A DNA stretch of 64,000 bases from Rubrolithibacter sp043763625. Its GTDB lineage: Bacteria; Bacteroidota; Bacteroidia; Sphingobacteriales; Sphingobacteriaceae. Below the pieces are notes generated by a model. That model had not been told where the DNA came from, searched no databases, and was given only the letters and a program-made list of their open reading frames with translations. How positions within the stretch are numbered: the first letter of the stretch is position 1; every line of letters begins with the position of its first letter. The DNA lies in contig JAYULL010000110.1 of NCBI GenBank assembly GCA_043763625.1, positions 1 through 64,000 of the forward strand, in the 5' to 3' direction. The position numbers and the translations under genes were made by a program. Positions 8,861 through 16,676 of this stretch are shown one piece after another.

Positions 8861-9991
8861 ATGGCGGAAAGCCTTTTGCCTTTGAAAAAAATCTTGTGCA
8901 TTCGTGCCGACAATATGGGCGACTTGCTGATGTCTTCTCCCGCGATACGGGCGCTTAAAGAAACTTTTAATGCGCATATTACTGTTCTTACTTCTTCGGC
9001 TTCAAAAGGTGTTGTAGAGTATTTACCGGAAATAGACGAGGCCATTATTTACGATCTGCCTTGGGTTAAAACGAATGCCTTGCCTGATATCGAGGGCTTT
9101 AATACCTTAGTATCTGATGTTAACAGTCGAGGTTTCGACGCTGCCGTGATCTTTACCGTTTACAGCCAAAACCCGCTTCCGGCAGCTATGGTTGCTTATC
9201 TTGCCGGGATTCCGGTTCGTGCTGCTTTTTGTCGCGAAAACCCGTATCATTTGCTTACGCATTGGATTCCGGATCCGGAACCTTATACATTCATCCGGCA
9301 TCAGGTAAAACGCGATTTAGCTTTAGTTGCAGAGCTTGGAGCATCAACTCAAAATAACTCCTTATCAATTACAGTTCCGGAAGGACTTCAAGAATCCCTT
9401 AAGCAAAAACTAACCGGAAAAGGAATTGATTTCGAAAAACCTTGGCTGATGCTGCATCCCGGAGTCAGCGAAAAGAAACGCGAATTTCCGGCAGAGTTAT
9501 GGATTGCGGCAGGAAGAGAATTATCGAAATCTTTTCAACTCTTATTTACCGGCAACCCTTCTGAGAGAGCTTTAACAGAATATTTCTCACAAGAAATAGG
9601 AGAGAAGGCTTTTTCTTTAGGAGGCGAACTTTCGCTCGATGAATTCATCGCTTTGATTAAAACCGCTCCTTTAGTCGTTTCTGTTAATACCGGAACGATA
9701 CATTTGGCTGCTGCTCTTCAAACCCCTGTTATCGTTTTATATGCGCTAACCAATCCGCAACATTTACCTTGGAAAGTAAAGGGAAAAGCTTTGTTTTTTA
9801 ATGTGCCGAAAGAGCAACGCAGCCGAAATGAAGTAATAAGATTTGTAAACGATACTTGGTTTGTGGAGCCGGTAAAGCAAGTGACGCCGGACGCAATTGT
9901 GGAAGCTGTTTTTGAAATTTTATCCAATCCTGACTATCCGGTTTTTCCGGAGATGGTTGAAATTCAATCCCGGGTACAAGAGGCGAAGTAG
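8861..9991 (+). CDS. Glycosyltransferase family 9 (ADP-heptose:LPS heptosyltransferase type)
   Basis: 376 residues of GT9 type. The N-terminal KILCIRADNMGDLLMSSPAIRALKE is the family signature, and the C-terminal donor site has PWLMLHPGVSEKKREFP and VVSVNTGTIHLAAALQTPVIVLYAL. It would add heptose from ADP-heptose to the LPS core or a related glycan at the cytoplasmic face of the inner membrane. It lies three bases after hldE and closes the run, which agrees with use of the ADP-heptose made by the upstream genes. A perfect hairpin begins directly after its stop. Confidence 0.9.
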   Translation: MAESLLPLKKILCIRADNMGDLLMSSPAIRALKETFNAHITVLTSSASKGVVEYLPEIDEAIIYDLPWVKTNALPDIEGFNTLVSDVNSRGFDAAVIFTVYSQNPLPAAMVAYLAGIPVRAAFCRENPYHLLTHWIPDPEPYTFIRHQVKRDLALVAELGASTQNNSLSITVPEGLQESLKQKLTGKGIDFEKPWLMLHPGVSEKKREFPAELWIAAGRELSKSFQLLFTGNPSERALTEYFSQEIGEKAFSLGGELSLDEFIALIKTAPLVVSVNTGTIHLAAALQTPVIVLYALTNPQHLPWKVKGKALFFNVPKEQRSRNEVIRFVNDTWFVEPVKQVTPDAIVEAVFEILSNPDYPVFPEMVEIQSRVQEAK

Positions 9992-10024
9992 AACGCTGAC
10001 AGGGTTTAGAACCCTGTCAGCGTT
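9992..10024 (+). repeat. Perfect 15-bp inverted repeat (hairpin) directly after the GT9 stop codon
   Basis: The arms AACGCTGACAGGGTT and AACCCTGTCAGCGTT are exact reverse complements around the three-base loop TAG. It begins one base after the stop codon and can end the six-gene transcript, although only AAAA rather than a T-run follows on the + strand. It may also be a dispersed palindromic repeat unit. The truncated group II intron begins immediately behind it. Confidence 0.85.
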
Positions 10025-10312
10025 AAAAGAACGGACGGAAACGGAAACACCTGATCCGTTTGGGTGTAGACCCGGAACACGCCTACGCCTGGAGCAGAAC
10101 CCGGCCGGGAGGTTGGGCGGTTGCCCAAAGCCCCATCATGATGACTACTATTACCTTGAAACGATTAGCAAAACGCGGCTATGAATCCATGCTTGATTAT
10201 TATCTGAAAGTTTCCCCATCGGATATCGAACCGCCGTATACGAGACCCGTACGTACGGTGGTGTGAGAGGCGCACCTCATCGCTTACAAGCGGTGAGGCC
10301 GTCTACTCGATT
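10025..10312 (+). mobile_element. 5'-truncated group II intron (maturase tail plus domains V and VI)
   Basis: Only the 3' end of the intron remains. The coding part is the maturase C-terminus. It runs into a domain V hairpin at about 10229-10262: arm CCGCCGTA pairs with TACGGTGG around an inner TACG/CGTA helix with a two-base CG bulge on the 3' side, as expected for the catalytic helix with a CGC triad. Domain VI follows at about 10264-10308: GAGAG pairs with CT-A-CTC, leaving a bulged A at 10305 as the lariat branch point, and a CCTCA...TGAGG upper stem. The 3' splice boundary should be near 10311-10312. Domains I-IV and the reverse transcriptase are missing, so it cannot move by itself. Confidence 0.85.
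10027..10266 (+). pseudogene. C-terminal fragment of a group II intron reverse transcriptase/maturase
   Basis: About 80 codons in frame with the maturase C-terminus. The reading contains LGVDPEHAYAWSRTR, GGWAVAQSPI, TTITLKRLAKRGYESML and YYLKVSP, ending PYTRPVRTVV, a pattern I know from group II intron-encoded proteins of Bacteroidota. No start codon, reverse transcriptase or X domain precedes it: an in-frame TAA at 10024-10026 and the hairpin cut it off. The last codons run into RNA domain V, which is normal for this intron class. Confidence 0.85.
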
Positions 10313-10324
10313 ATGGCCAGTTAA
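10311..10324 (+). repeat. Left inverted repeat of the HEAT-gene segment
   Basis: TTATGGCCAGTTAA here matches, in inverted orientation, TTAATTGGCCATAA at 11052-11065 with one mismatch in 14 bases. The left copy coincides with the inferred 3' end of the intron remnant, and the pair encloses 755 bases holding a single AT-rich gene. Confidence 0.6.
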
Positions 10325-10328
10325 TTTT

Positions 10329-11039
10329 TCATTTTAAATATTCCATAAATCCATCAACACTATCTTGCATTTCTTTCTTTACCTCGTCATCTTCAATTTC
10401 AGGACATTTCTCTGGATGTAATTTGCAGTCCTCCCACATCATATTAATATCAAGTAAATCCTGACTTGTGAAATCAAAAGTCTGTGTATCAAGAATTGCT
10501 ATCGCACTCATTTTTGATTCATAAGCTTCTGAAAAAAGTATACTAAATATATCCTTAAGATGTTTACTACAATCTAGAGACTCCAAAGCAAAAACCATAG
10601 TCCCGTTATAATTATGATTTTTAAAAATAGATTTAAATAATGGTTCAACAGCTTTATTATCACCAATCTGTTCTAGTGCTAGAGCTGCTCTATTTCTAAT
10701 CCCTGAATCGTCTAAATCTAACAGAGAAATAAAAAAGTCCGTAATCTCATCGCCGCCAATTTCTCCAAGTTTATCAGCAGATGATTTTACAAGTTCCCAA
10801 TCAGAAGAAAACATATTCTTTTTTAATTGCTCAATCTCTTCAATCATCTGTTTATCCATTACATGAATCAATTGATTACTATCACGTTTTTCCTTTCTGG
10901 TTTTTTTGATTGATTTTTTCAAGGCTCTTTTCTTTGACCAATCAGTCAATAAAGAATTAGGGTCGGATGCCATCTCATCTAATTCTCTTTTTGTATATCC
11001 TTTAAAATCTCTAATCGTTACATGATAACTATCTGACAT
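10329..11039 (-). CDS. HEAT-repeat protein, probably horizontally acquired
   Basis: 236 residues. Residues about 1-75 are highly charged, with a basic KKRALKKSIKKTRKEKRDSN stretch. Residues about 80-150 form HEAT/PBS-lyase-like helical repeats (DWELVKSSADKLGEIG, DSGIRNRAALALEQIGDNKAVEPLF). The C-terminus is acidic and ends in a predicted helix. There is no signal peptide or membrane segment, so it is cytosolic and likely a protein-binding scaffold. Its base composition is visibly more AT-rich than its neighbours, it runs against the upstream genes, and it is flanked by inverted repeats and an intron remnant. No enzymatic role is evident. Confidence 0.75.
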   Translation of the reverse strand: MSDSYHVTIRDFKGYTKRELDEMASDPNSLLTDWSKKRALKKSIKKTRKEKRDSNQLIHVMDKQMIEEIEQLKKNMFSSDWELVKSSADKLGEIGGDEITDFFISLLDLDDSGIRNRAALALEQIGDNKAVEPLFKSIFKNHNYNGTMVFALESLDCSKHLKDIFSILFSEAYESKMSAIAILDTQTFDFTSQDLLDINMMWEDCKLHPEKCPEIEDDEVKKEMQDSVDGFMEYLK

Positions 11040-11051
11040 GTCGTGTTTTTT

Positions 11052-11065
11052 TTAATTGGCCATAA
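11052..11065 (-). repeat. Right inverted repeat of the HEAT-gene segment
   Basis: TTAATTGGCCATAA, the inverted counterpart (13 of 14 bases) of the left repeat at 10311-10324. It lies 12 bases upstream of the HEAT gene's start, so it could also be an operator. Confidence 0.6.
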
Positions 11066-11185
11066 CTAGTTTATACACGCACCCAATGCATCTATATTCT
11101 TAATATCAGCAAGTAATAATACAAATTTCTAAGAATGTCCCGGTTCCCGCTACGTCCCCTGCGTCAAGTGCGTTCTATAGCTTCA

Positions 11186-12124
11186 TTATGACCTACCCTT
11201 CCTCAAAAACTCAATATTCCTTTTTAAACCGGCAAACTTGGTTCGTTTGACGGCAGATTTTTGAAACACCTTTTGAAACACTTCTTCCGTTATTTCTTCC
11301 CAATCTTTTTTTGTTAAGGAGAGCAGTTCATCGTTAGGAGAAAATGCCGGCTCGCGGTGTGGTACAGAAAAGCGGTTCCAAGGGCAAACATCCTGGCAAA
11401 TATCACAACCGAACATCCAATTGTCCATCTTACCTTGGAATTCCGCAGGTATTTCGTTTTTCAGCTCAATGGTTAGATAAGAAATGCAACGGCTACCGTC
11501 AACAACAAAAGGAGCAACAATGGCTTCGGTAGGGCAAGCGTCAATACAACGAGTACAATCGCCGCAATAATCCTGAGTTAGCGGAACATCATAAGAAAGT
11601 TCTACATCTACAATAAGTTCTGCTAAAAAGAAGAAAGACCCGTTTTGTTTGTTTATCAAATTTGAATTTTTGGCTACCCAACCGAGTCCGGATTTTTTTG
11701 CCCATGCTTTATCTAAAACGGGAGCAGAATCTACAAATGCTCTTCCGTGAATATCTCCGATTTGTTCTTGCAACCGGAGCAGAAATATTTTGAGCTTGTC
11801 TTTTATTACGGTATGATAGTCTTTTCCGTAAGCGTATTTCGAAATCTTAGGAGCTTGTTCATCTTCTTGCAGGTTTTCAGTATAATAATTCAGTCCTAAA
11901 GAAATAACAGACTTAGCTCCGTCAACTAATTTGCGAGGATCAAGGCGCTTATCGAAATAATTTTCCATGTAGCTCATTTCGCCATGAAAACCGCTTTTTA
12001 GCCAAGTTTCAAGTCGCGGAGCTTCTTCTTCTAAAAACTCTGCTTTTGATATACCGCAAAACATAAATCCCAGGTTCTTCGCTTCATCTTTAATCCGGCT
12101 GCTGTATAAAAACGGGTTAGACAT
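11186..12124 (-). CDS. queG: Epoxyqueuosine reductase
   Basis: Reduces epoxyqueuosine to queuosine at tRNA position 34 using a cobalamin cofactor and two 4Fe-4S clusters. The ferredoxin-type clusters are seen as CGDCTRCIDACPTEAI and CDICQDVCPWNR near residues 185-250; the N-terminal domain has the typical KYAYGKDYHTVIKDKL and AFVDSAPVLDKAWAKKSGLGWVAKN segments near residues 95-155. Length 312 is standard for the form without the C-terminal HEAT domain. It stands alone, divergent from the OmpA gene. Confidence 0.95.
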   Translation of the reverse strand: MSNPFLYSSRIKDEAKNLGFMFCGISKAEFLEEEAPRLETWLKSGFHGEMSYMENYFDKRLDPRKLVDGAKSVISLGLNYYTENLQEDEQAPKISKYAYGKDYHTVIKDKLKIFLLRLQEQIGDIHGRAFVDSAPVLDKAWAKKSGLGWVAKNSNLINKQNGSFFFLAELIVDVELSYDVPLTQDYCGDCTRCIDACPTEAIVAPFVVDGSRCISYLTIELKNEIPAEFQGKMDNWMFGCDICQDVCPWNRFSVPHREPAFSPNDELLSLTKKDWEEITEEVFQKVFQKSAVKRTKFAGLKRNIEFLRKGRS

Positions 12125-12190
12125 CGCTACAAAATTACATTATAAAATTTTTCTATTTTCCGTTTGTTATCATGAATAAAAGCCCGAGGG

Positions 12191-12261
12191 TACTGATAAT
12201 CAAAGTTTCTGAAGAAGTTTTCCACTTGACAAAACAGATGCTTCCTTTATGATTATCAGTA
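12191..12261. repeat. 12-bp perfect inverted repeat in the queG/ompA divergent region
   Basis: TACTGATAATCA at 12191-12202 is repeated in inverted orientation as TGATTATCAGTA at 12250-12261, with 47 bases between. It lies about 100 bases ahead of the OmpA start, so it may be a paired regulator site or a large stem-loop. The rest of 12125-12360 shows no other clear element. Confidence 0.5.
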
Positions 12262-12360
12262 AATTAAAAACTTTTTCCCGATTAATTGTTAATATAAAAC
12301 GTAGCAATTTGACGAAGTATTTTTCTCAATTAGTAAAAGTTTTGCAATTAAAAAAAATTT

Positions 12361-13701
12361 ATGAAAAAAATTTATCTTAAAGTATTGGCCTGCATGGCTT
12401 TAATGCCGACTGTAGTTATGGCTCAAAACACAGATTCTTCGGTAAAACCATTTACTCCCGCTTCCTCTTTCAGGACGTGGTCCGTGGGAGTTCACGGCGG
12501 ACTTTTAACCCCTTCTGTATTCTTCGGCAAAAACGACTACAGCCAATGGAAATCTGATGTGGGCTACGGCATATTTGTAAAGAAGCAAATTTTGCCCGTT
12601 TTTGGCATCAAAGCAGACTTTCTACGCGGGGGATTAAAGGGCGACAACTCTAAGGAGCTTGGAAGCGGTGCGCCAATAAATAATCCCTTCAGCTCTTTTA
12701 AAACGGACTTAGTTTGGAGCGGAAGTTTGGCCGGTGAATTAACGATTGCAAATATAAATTGGTTAAATCGTAAAAGTGTAGTTCAACCGTATATCTCGGC
12801 CGGAGCTGGGCTTATGGCTTATAATACTACAGTAATAGAAAACGGAAACGAAGCGGAGTTTTCGCCCGGCAGAGATATTCAGGAATTATTTTTCCCTGTA
12901 GGAGCCGGATTGAAATTTAACATTTCACCTTCAATGAGTCTTAACTTAGGTTATACGGCAAATTTTGTTGATGCCGATAATATCGACGGTTTTAACCAAG
13001 GGCCTCAAGCTGATAAATTTTCTTATGCTCATGCGGCACTGGAGTTCTCATTGGGCGGACGGTCAAAACCCCAACTTTCTACTTACAATCCTGTTTCGGC
13101 TATGCAGTATGATTATATGGCAGCAAACCAATCGTTAAGCGATAAGGTAGATGCTGCCACGGCAAAAAATGCAGAGCAACTGAGCCAAATTGCACAATAT
13201 AAAGATCAGCTTGCTAAGCTTTTGGCCGATGAAGACAAAGACGGTGTTTCCGATTACTTTGATAAGTGTCTGGGAACTCCCGTAGATACTAAAATCGACG
13301 GATCAGGTTGTCCGCTTCCAATGGCTAAAAATGTAACTACTATTATTACCGAAGAGGATAAACGAATTGTAAAAGAAGCTATCAGGAATCTTGAGTTCGA
13401 CTTCGGTAAGACGACTATCAGAGAAAAATCTTTCCCAAGTTTAGACAGGGTTGCCGACTTGCTGGTTCAAAAGAATTTCAGCTTGAAACTTGCAGGTCAT
13501 ACGGATAACGTAGGCAGCGATCAAGCCAACTTGAAATTATCGAAAGATAGAGCAGAGTCTGTTAAACAGTATTTAGTAGGTAAAGGAGCAAATCCTTCGC
13601 GAGTAGAAGCTACAGGGTATGGCGAAAGTCAGCCTATTTCTTCTAATAAAACAGAAAAAGGTCGCCAGATGAACCGCCGTGTAGAATTTACACTGTTTTA
13701 A
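12361..13701 (+). CDS. OmpA-family outer membrane protein with thrombospondin type 3 repeat
   Basis: 446 residues. A signal peptide covers about 1-21 (hydrophobic core ending MAQ). Residues about 35-235 form a beta-barrel-like region resembling outer-membrane porins. A short coiled segment follows, then one calcium-binding TSP3 repeat (DEDKDGVSDYFDKC) near residue 300, and a C-terminal OmpA peptidoglycan-binding domain from about 335, with the LAGHTDNVGSDQANLKLSKDRA motif and GYGESQP. It should anchor the outer membrane to peptidoglycan. A strong terminator follows, so it is monocistronic. Confidence 0.9.
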   Translation: MKKIYLKVLACMALMPTVVMAQNTDSSVKPFTPASSFRTWSVGVHGGLLTPSVFFGKNDYSQWKSDVGYGIFVKKQILPVFGIKADFLRGGLKGDNSKELGSGAPINNPFSSFKTDLVWSGSLAGELTIANINWLNRKSVVQPYISAGAGLMAYNTTVIENGNEAEFSPGRDIQELFFPVGAGLKFNISPSMSLNLGYTANFVDADNIDGFNQGPQADKFSYAHAALEFSLGGRSKPQLSTYNPVSAMQYDYMAANQSLSDKVDAATAKNAEQLSQIAQYKDQLAKLLADEDKDGVSDYFDKCLGTPVDTKIDGSGCPLPMAKNVTTIITEEDKRIVKEAIRNLEFDFGKTTIREKSFPSLDRVADLLVQKNFSLKLAGHTDNVGSDQANLKLSKDRAESVKQYLVGKGANPSRVEATGYGESQPISSNKTEKGRQMNRRVEFTLF

Positions 13702-13725
13702 AGTCTGAAACTTATTATTGGTATC

Positions 13726-13762
13726 AAAGGCTCGTCTTTCTAAGGCGAGCCTTTGTTGTTTT
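13726..13762 (+). terminator. Intrinsic terminator of the ompA-like gene
   Basis: AAAGGCTCG and CGAGCCTTT form a 9-bp stem around an 11-base loop, and a T-rich tract (TGTTGTTTT) follows. It starts 25 bases after the stop codon. Confidence 0.85.
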
Positions 13763-13872
13763 AACGGTTCTTTTTAATATAAAGAAAACTTCCTTCCTAA
13801 TTGTGTTGTTCTACCGTTAAGCTTGACAAAGACACTGCGATTAGCAATATCTAACCCGAAGAAATAAAAGCT

Positions 13873-14853
13873 ATGGAAACCATAGAGCTGAAAGAAACCG
13901 CCGTAAAGAAAACAAAGAAAAAAGGACCGGAGTATTTTAACGTTGCACCGGGTGTTTGGGGAATGCGGATTATTTTTGTTAATGTTTACATCGTTGCAAT
14001 AGACGGGAATAACCGGATACTCATTGATGCGGGTTTGAAAGGTTACGGCAGTAAAATCAGGAGAATGGCTGAAGATATTTTCGGCCCGGGAGCAAAACCC
14101 AAAGCAATTGTTTTAACTCACGGCCATTTCGATCATGTAGGAGCGCTTGAGGAGCTTTCTAAAATGTGGCACGTCCCTATTTATGCCCATCTGCTTGAAA
14201 TGCCTTACTTAAAAGGGCTTTCGTCATATCCTCCACCTGATCCTTTTGTCGGGGGCGGTTTGATGAGTCTAATGTCTTGGTCGTTTCCTCGGTCGCCGAA
14301 AAACTTGGGCAGAAGGATATTTAAACTTCCGGCCGACGGGACGTTTCCGATGACAGAAGAATGGCGTTGGATTCATACTCCCGGTCACGCTCCGGGACAT
14401 ATTTCTTTGTTTAGAGATTCGGATAAAACACTTATCGCCGGAGATGCCTTCGTTACAACAAAATAAGAGTCTGTATTTTCGGTAATCACACAGAAAAAGG
14501 AGATCAGCGGACCGCCGAAATATTTTACTATAGATTGGCAGGCAGCCGAAGAATCGGTTAAAGCTTTATCGAATTTGCAGCCCGAGATTGCTGCTACCGA
14601 CCACGGGTTGCCAATGAGCGGAATTCAATTAAGAAATGCACTTACAGGTTTGGCTGAAAATTTCCGGGAAATGGCCGTACCGAAAGCAGGCAGATATGTC
14701 ATCGAGTCGGCAAAAGCTGACGAGAAAGGGATTAAGCACGTCCCGAAGCTTTATGTAGGTAAAGGATATATAGCAACCCTTGCGATTCTTAGTGCTTTGG
14801 CGGCTTTTACTGTAGTACGTCAGTTAGATAAACGACATAAATATTTTGTATGA
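13873..14853 (+). pseudogene. MBL-fold metallohydrolase interrupted by a single in-frame stop
   Basis: The gene encodes a metallo-beta-lactamase-fold hydrolase with the metal ligands LTHGHFDHVG near residue 78, HTPGHAPGH near residue 172 and AGDAFVTT near residue 190. At codon 198 (14464-14466) the reading stops with TAA after TTK. The same frame then continues without another stop for 128 codons, as ESVFSVITQKKEISGPPKYF ... TDHGLPMSG, supplying the late conserved histidine. TAA most simply replaces CAA (glutamine), which fits the TTKQESV sequence usual in this family. A hydrophobic C-terminal helix closes it, and its last bases overlap the DUF4142 start. Either a nonsense mutation or a base-call error; the truncated product would lack the distal fold. 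Confidence 0.85.
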
Positions 14854-15446
14854 AAAATCTTAAAATATATCTTTTTATAGGTTCTGCTTTTTTCGCTTCC
14901 GTCGGATGCAATAACTCCGGAAATAATCAAACCGGTTCCCAAAATGCCGGAGTCAACCTTAGTGAGGATGATGAGGAATTTGTAAATGCGGCTGCCGAAG
15001 GCGGAATGCTGGAAGTTGAACTGGGTAAAATTGCCCAGCAGCATTGTTCTAATAACCGGGTTAGAGATTTTGGAGCTATGATGGTGAAAGACCACAGTGC
15101 GGCGAATGAAGAGTTAAAGGCTTATGCTGCCTCAAAAAATTTTATGCTTCCTGCTTCGCTCGGCGATAAACATCAAAAGCATCTCGAAAAGTTGAAAAAG
15201 AAAACAGGAGTAGAGTTTGATAAAGAGTATATGGAGATGATGGTTAAAGACCATAACAAGGACATAAAGGAATTTGAAGATGCTGCCAAAGATTCAAAAG
15301 ACAGAGATTTACAAGCTTGGGCGGCTAAAACTCTCCCTGTATTAAAAATTCATCAAGATTCTGCAAAAGCTATTAACAAGCAAACTAAAGTAACATTGCC
15401 GGCCGGAAATGTCACCGAGGGCATGGAACGACAAAGTTATCCTTAA
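14850..15446 (+). CDS. DUF4142 lipoprotein
   Basis: 198 residues. The N-terminus is a lipoprotein signal with a lipobox ending VGC at about residue 20, followed by a Ser/Asn/Gln-rich linker. Residues about 45-185 are an all-helical DUF4142 (ferritin-like) domain with EFVNAAAEGGMLEVELGKIAQQ and two repeats of MMVKDH...A/NKD. It overlaps the MBL-fold gene by four bases (ATGA). DUF4142 proteins are periplasmic or membrane-attached and linked to stress in annotation, but no reaction is known. Confidence 0.88.
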   Translation: MKNLKIYLFIGSAFFASVGCNNSGNNQTGSQNAGVNLSEDDEEFVNAAAEGGMLEVELGKIAQQHCSNNRVRDFGAMMVKDHSAANEELKAYAASKNFMLPASLGDKHQKHLEKLKKKTGVEFDKEYMEMMVKDHNKDIKEFEDAAKDSKDRDLQAWAAKTLPVLKIHQDSAKAINKQTKVTLPAGNVTEGMERQSYP

Positions 15447-15512
15447 ATAATTGGTGTGCATTTCTTTCGATTTCTTCGCTAAAATTAATATTGAGTCTTC
15501 CAACTCAAAATT

Positions 15513-15764
15513 CTAGCTCAGCTGTTCTATCAAAGAAGATACATCGCCGGTATCAGGGTCGTCTTCAATAAACGACAAACCGTAATTAGAAAAGGCCACG
15601 TGGTATTTGGTGGTGCCTTCAACATTCTTCATCACAATTAAGCCTTTATTTTTTAACAAAAACCATTTTTCAAGTTCCCGGGAATCAGGCGAAAAATAAA
15701 ACTCCTTATACGAACGGTCTTTATTAAGCATTTTAAGAAGAAGAAGAATTTCAAGTTTTTCCAT
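15513..15764 (-). CDS. Small conserved-looking hypothetical protein
   Basis: 83 residues, no signal peptide, no membrane segment. It has a helix-rich start (EKLEILLLLKMLNKD), then a region resembling a small winged-helix fold (ELEKWFLLKNKGLIVMKN) and an acidic tail. Codon use resembles its neighbours. I do not recognise a family. A hairpin lies about 70 bases upstream of the start, in the leader. Confidence 0.6.
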   Translation of the reverse strand: MEKLEILLLLKMLNKDRSYKEFYFSPDSRELEKWFLLKNKGLIVMKNVEGTTKYHVAFSNYGLSFIEDDPDTGDVSSLIEQLS

Positions 15765-15833
15765 TATAAAGATGAAAGACTATGTTTCAATTAAAAATAA
15801 TTGTTACAAGCGGAATAAAAAGGGTTAAAATGC

Positions 15834-15880
15834 GAGCGCCTCCAAACGGGGAGGATGGAGGCACTCAAACTAACCAATTA
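15834..15880 (-). other. Hairpin plus TTGGTTAG motif in a leader region
   Basis: GAGCGCCTCCA and TGGAGGCACTC form an 11-base stem with one internal C/A mismatch. Read on the minus strand it is preceded by TTGGTTAG and followed later by a T-rich stretch. A similar arrangement occurs at 59092-59140. The remainder of 15765-16138 is AT-rich and shows nothing else I can name. Confidence 0.4.
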
Positions 15881-16138
15881 TAAACCTAAATATTAATACA
15901 CGTTTTTTTAAAAAGTAACCCGATATAACTAACTTTTATTTCAGACGGATGGCAAGGAAAAAAGTACGTTATGATTAAAAAATTTAGTTTGCCCATTGCA
16001 AGGAGAATTTTACGGGTTAAACGATGCAAATGATAATTTTCTACTGTTTATTTTTTTTTAAGGCTGCTATAATGTTTTAAAACTACCTAGGTATTTAGCC
16101 TTTTTTCCGGGCATCTCTTAGGGCTTAAAATCCTGTAA

Positions 16139-16354
16139 TTAAATCAAGAATTTTTCTGCGAGTTGAAAGCCCGAAATTAAGATTATTAAGGCCAATGCCA
16201 AGTAGAGCAGTACTTTTAAATTTCTTGAGAGTGCTGACGAACCGGGCCGAAGGGGAGTTTTTTTGCTAGTCTTTATATTCTCGTTAAGCCTTTTTTCCAG
16301 GTCTTTTATATACTTATTCCTTAAATAAGCTTCGGGTTCCGAGAATTCTTTCAC
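16139..16354 (-). CDS. Small tail-anchored membrane protein
   Basis: 71 residues: a charged, hydrophilic N-terminal half (YIKDLEKRLNENIKTSKKT) and one C-terminal hydrophobic helix (VLLYLALALIILISGFQLAE). No family recognised. Its architecture is the same as that of the 79-residue protein at 19106. Start and strand rest on coding-like composition and the membrane helix only. Confidence 0.5.
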   Translation of the reverse strand: MKEFSEPEAYLRNKYIKDLEKRLNENIKTSKKTPLRPGSSALSRNLKVLLYLALALIILISGFQLAEKFLI

Positions 16355-16643
16355 AGTAGTTTAAATAAACGTGCGTCTATTTTACGCAACGGCCGCAATA
16401 TTGGTTACCAGGAAGCTTTCCGGCTTTTTTACTGTGGGATTATTCGTAACAAGTTGAGCAAAAGTGCGTAATAAATTACCCGAAGAGCTTTTTGAGTAGA
16501 GCTAATATTAACCGACTCCGCAGTTTGTTACTTTAATTGACAGGAACACTTTTACTTGTTCATTGATTACTTTAACCTGCAAATGTTGGTATTGCAACTA
16601 GTATTATAAATAAGAAATAGTCTTCGGACTTGTTTTAAGAGTG

Positions 16644-16676
16644 GCTGTCGGCTTTTACCGGCAGCTTTTTTATTTT
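16644..16676 (+). terminator. Plus-strand intrinsic terminator without an upstream plus-strand gene
   Basis: GCTGTCGG and CCGGCAGC pair (one T-G wobble on the + strand, which would be a C-A mismatch on the other strand) around CTTTTA, followed by TTTTTTATTTT. Both facts point to the + strand as the transcribed one. No + strand coding gene lies before it back to 15446, so the 16355-16643 stretch may encode a small RNA or the signal may terminate antisense transcription. I see no clear promoter there. Confidence 0.6.

Noticed and set aside
9897..10184. 95-codon frame across the GT9 end, hairpin and intron relic
   Set aside because: It crosses the GT9 stop in another frame and reads the maturase fragment out of frame.
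10311..11065. Integron cassette with attC site
   Set aside because: I looked for GTTRRRY/RYYYAAC core sites around the HEAT gene and did not find a convincing pair, and there is no integrase in the window.
11344..11532. 62-codon plus-strand frame
   Set aside because: Antisense shadow over the iron-sulfur region of queG.
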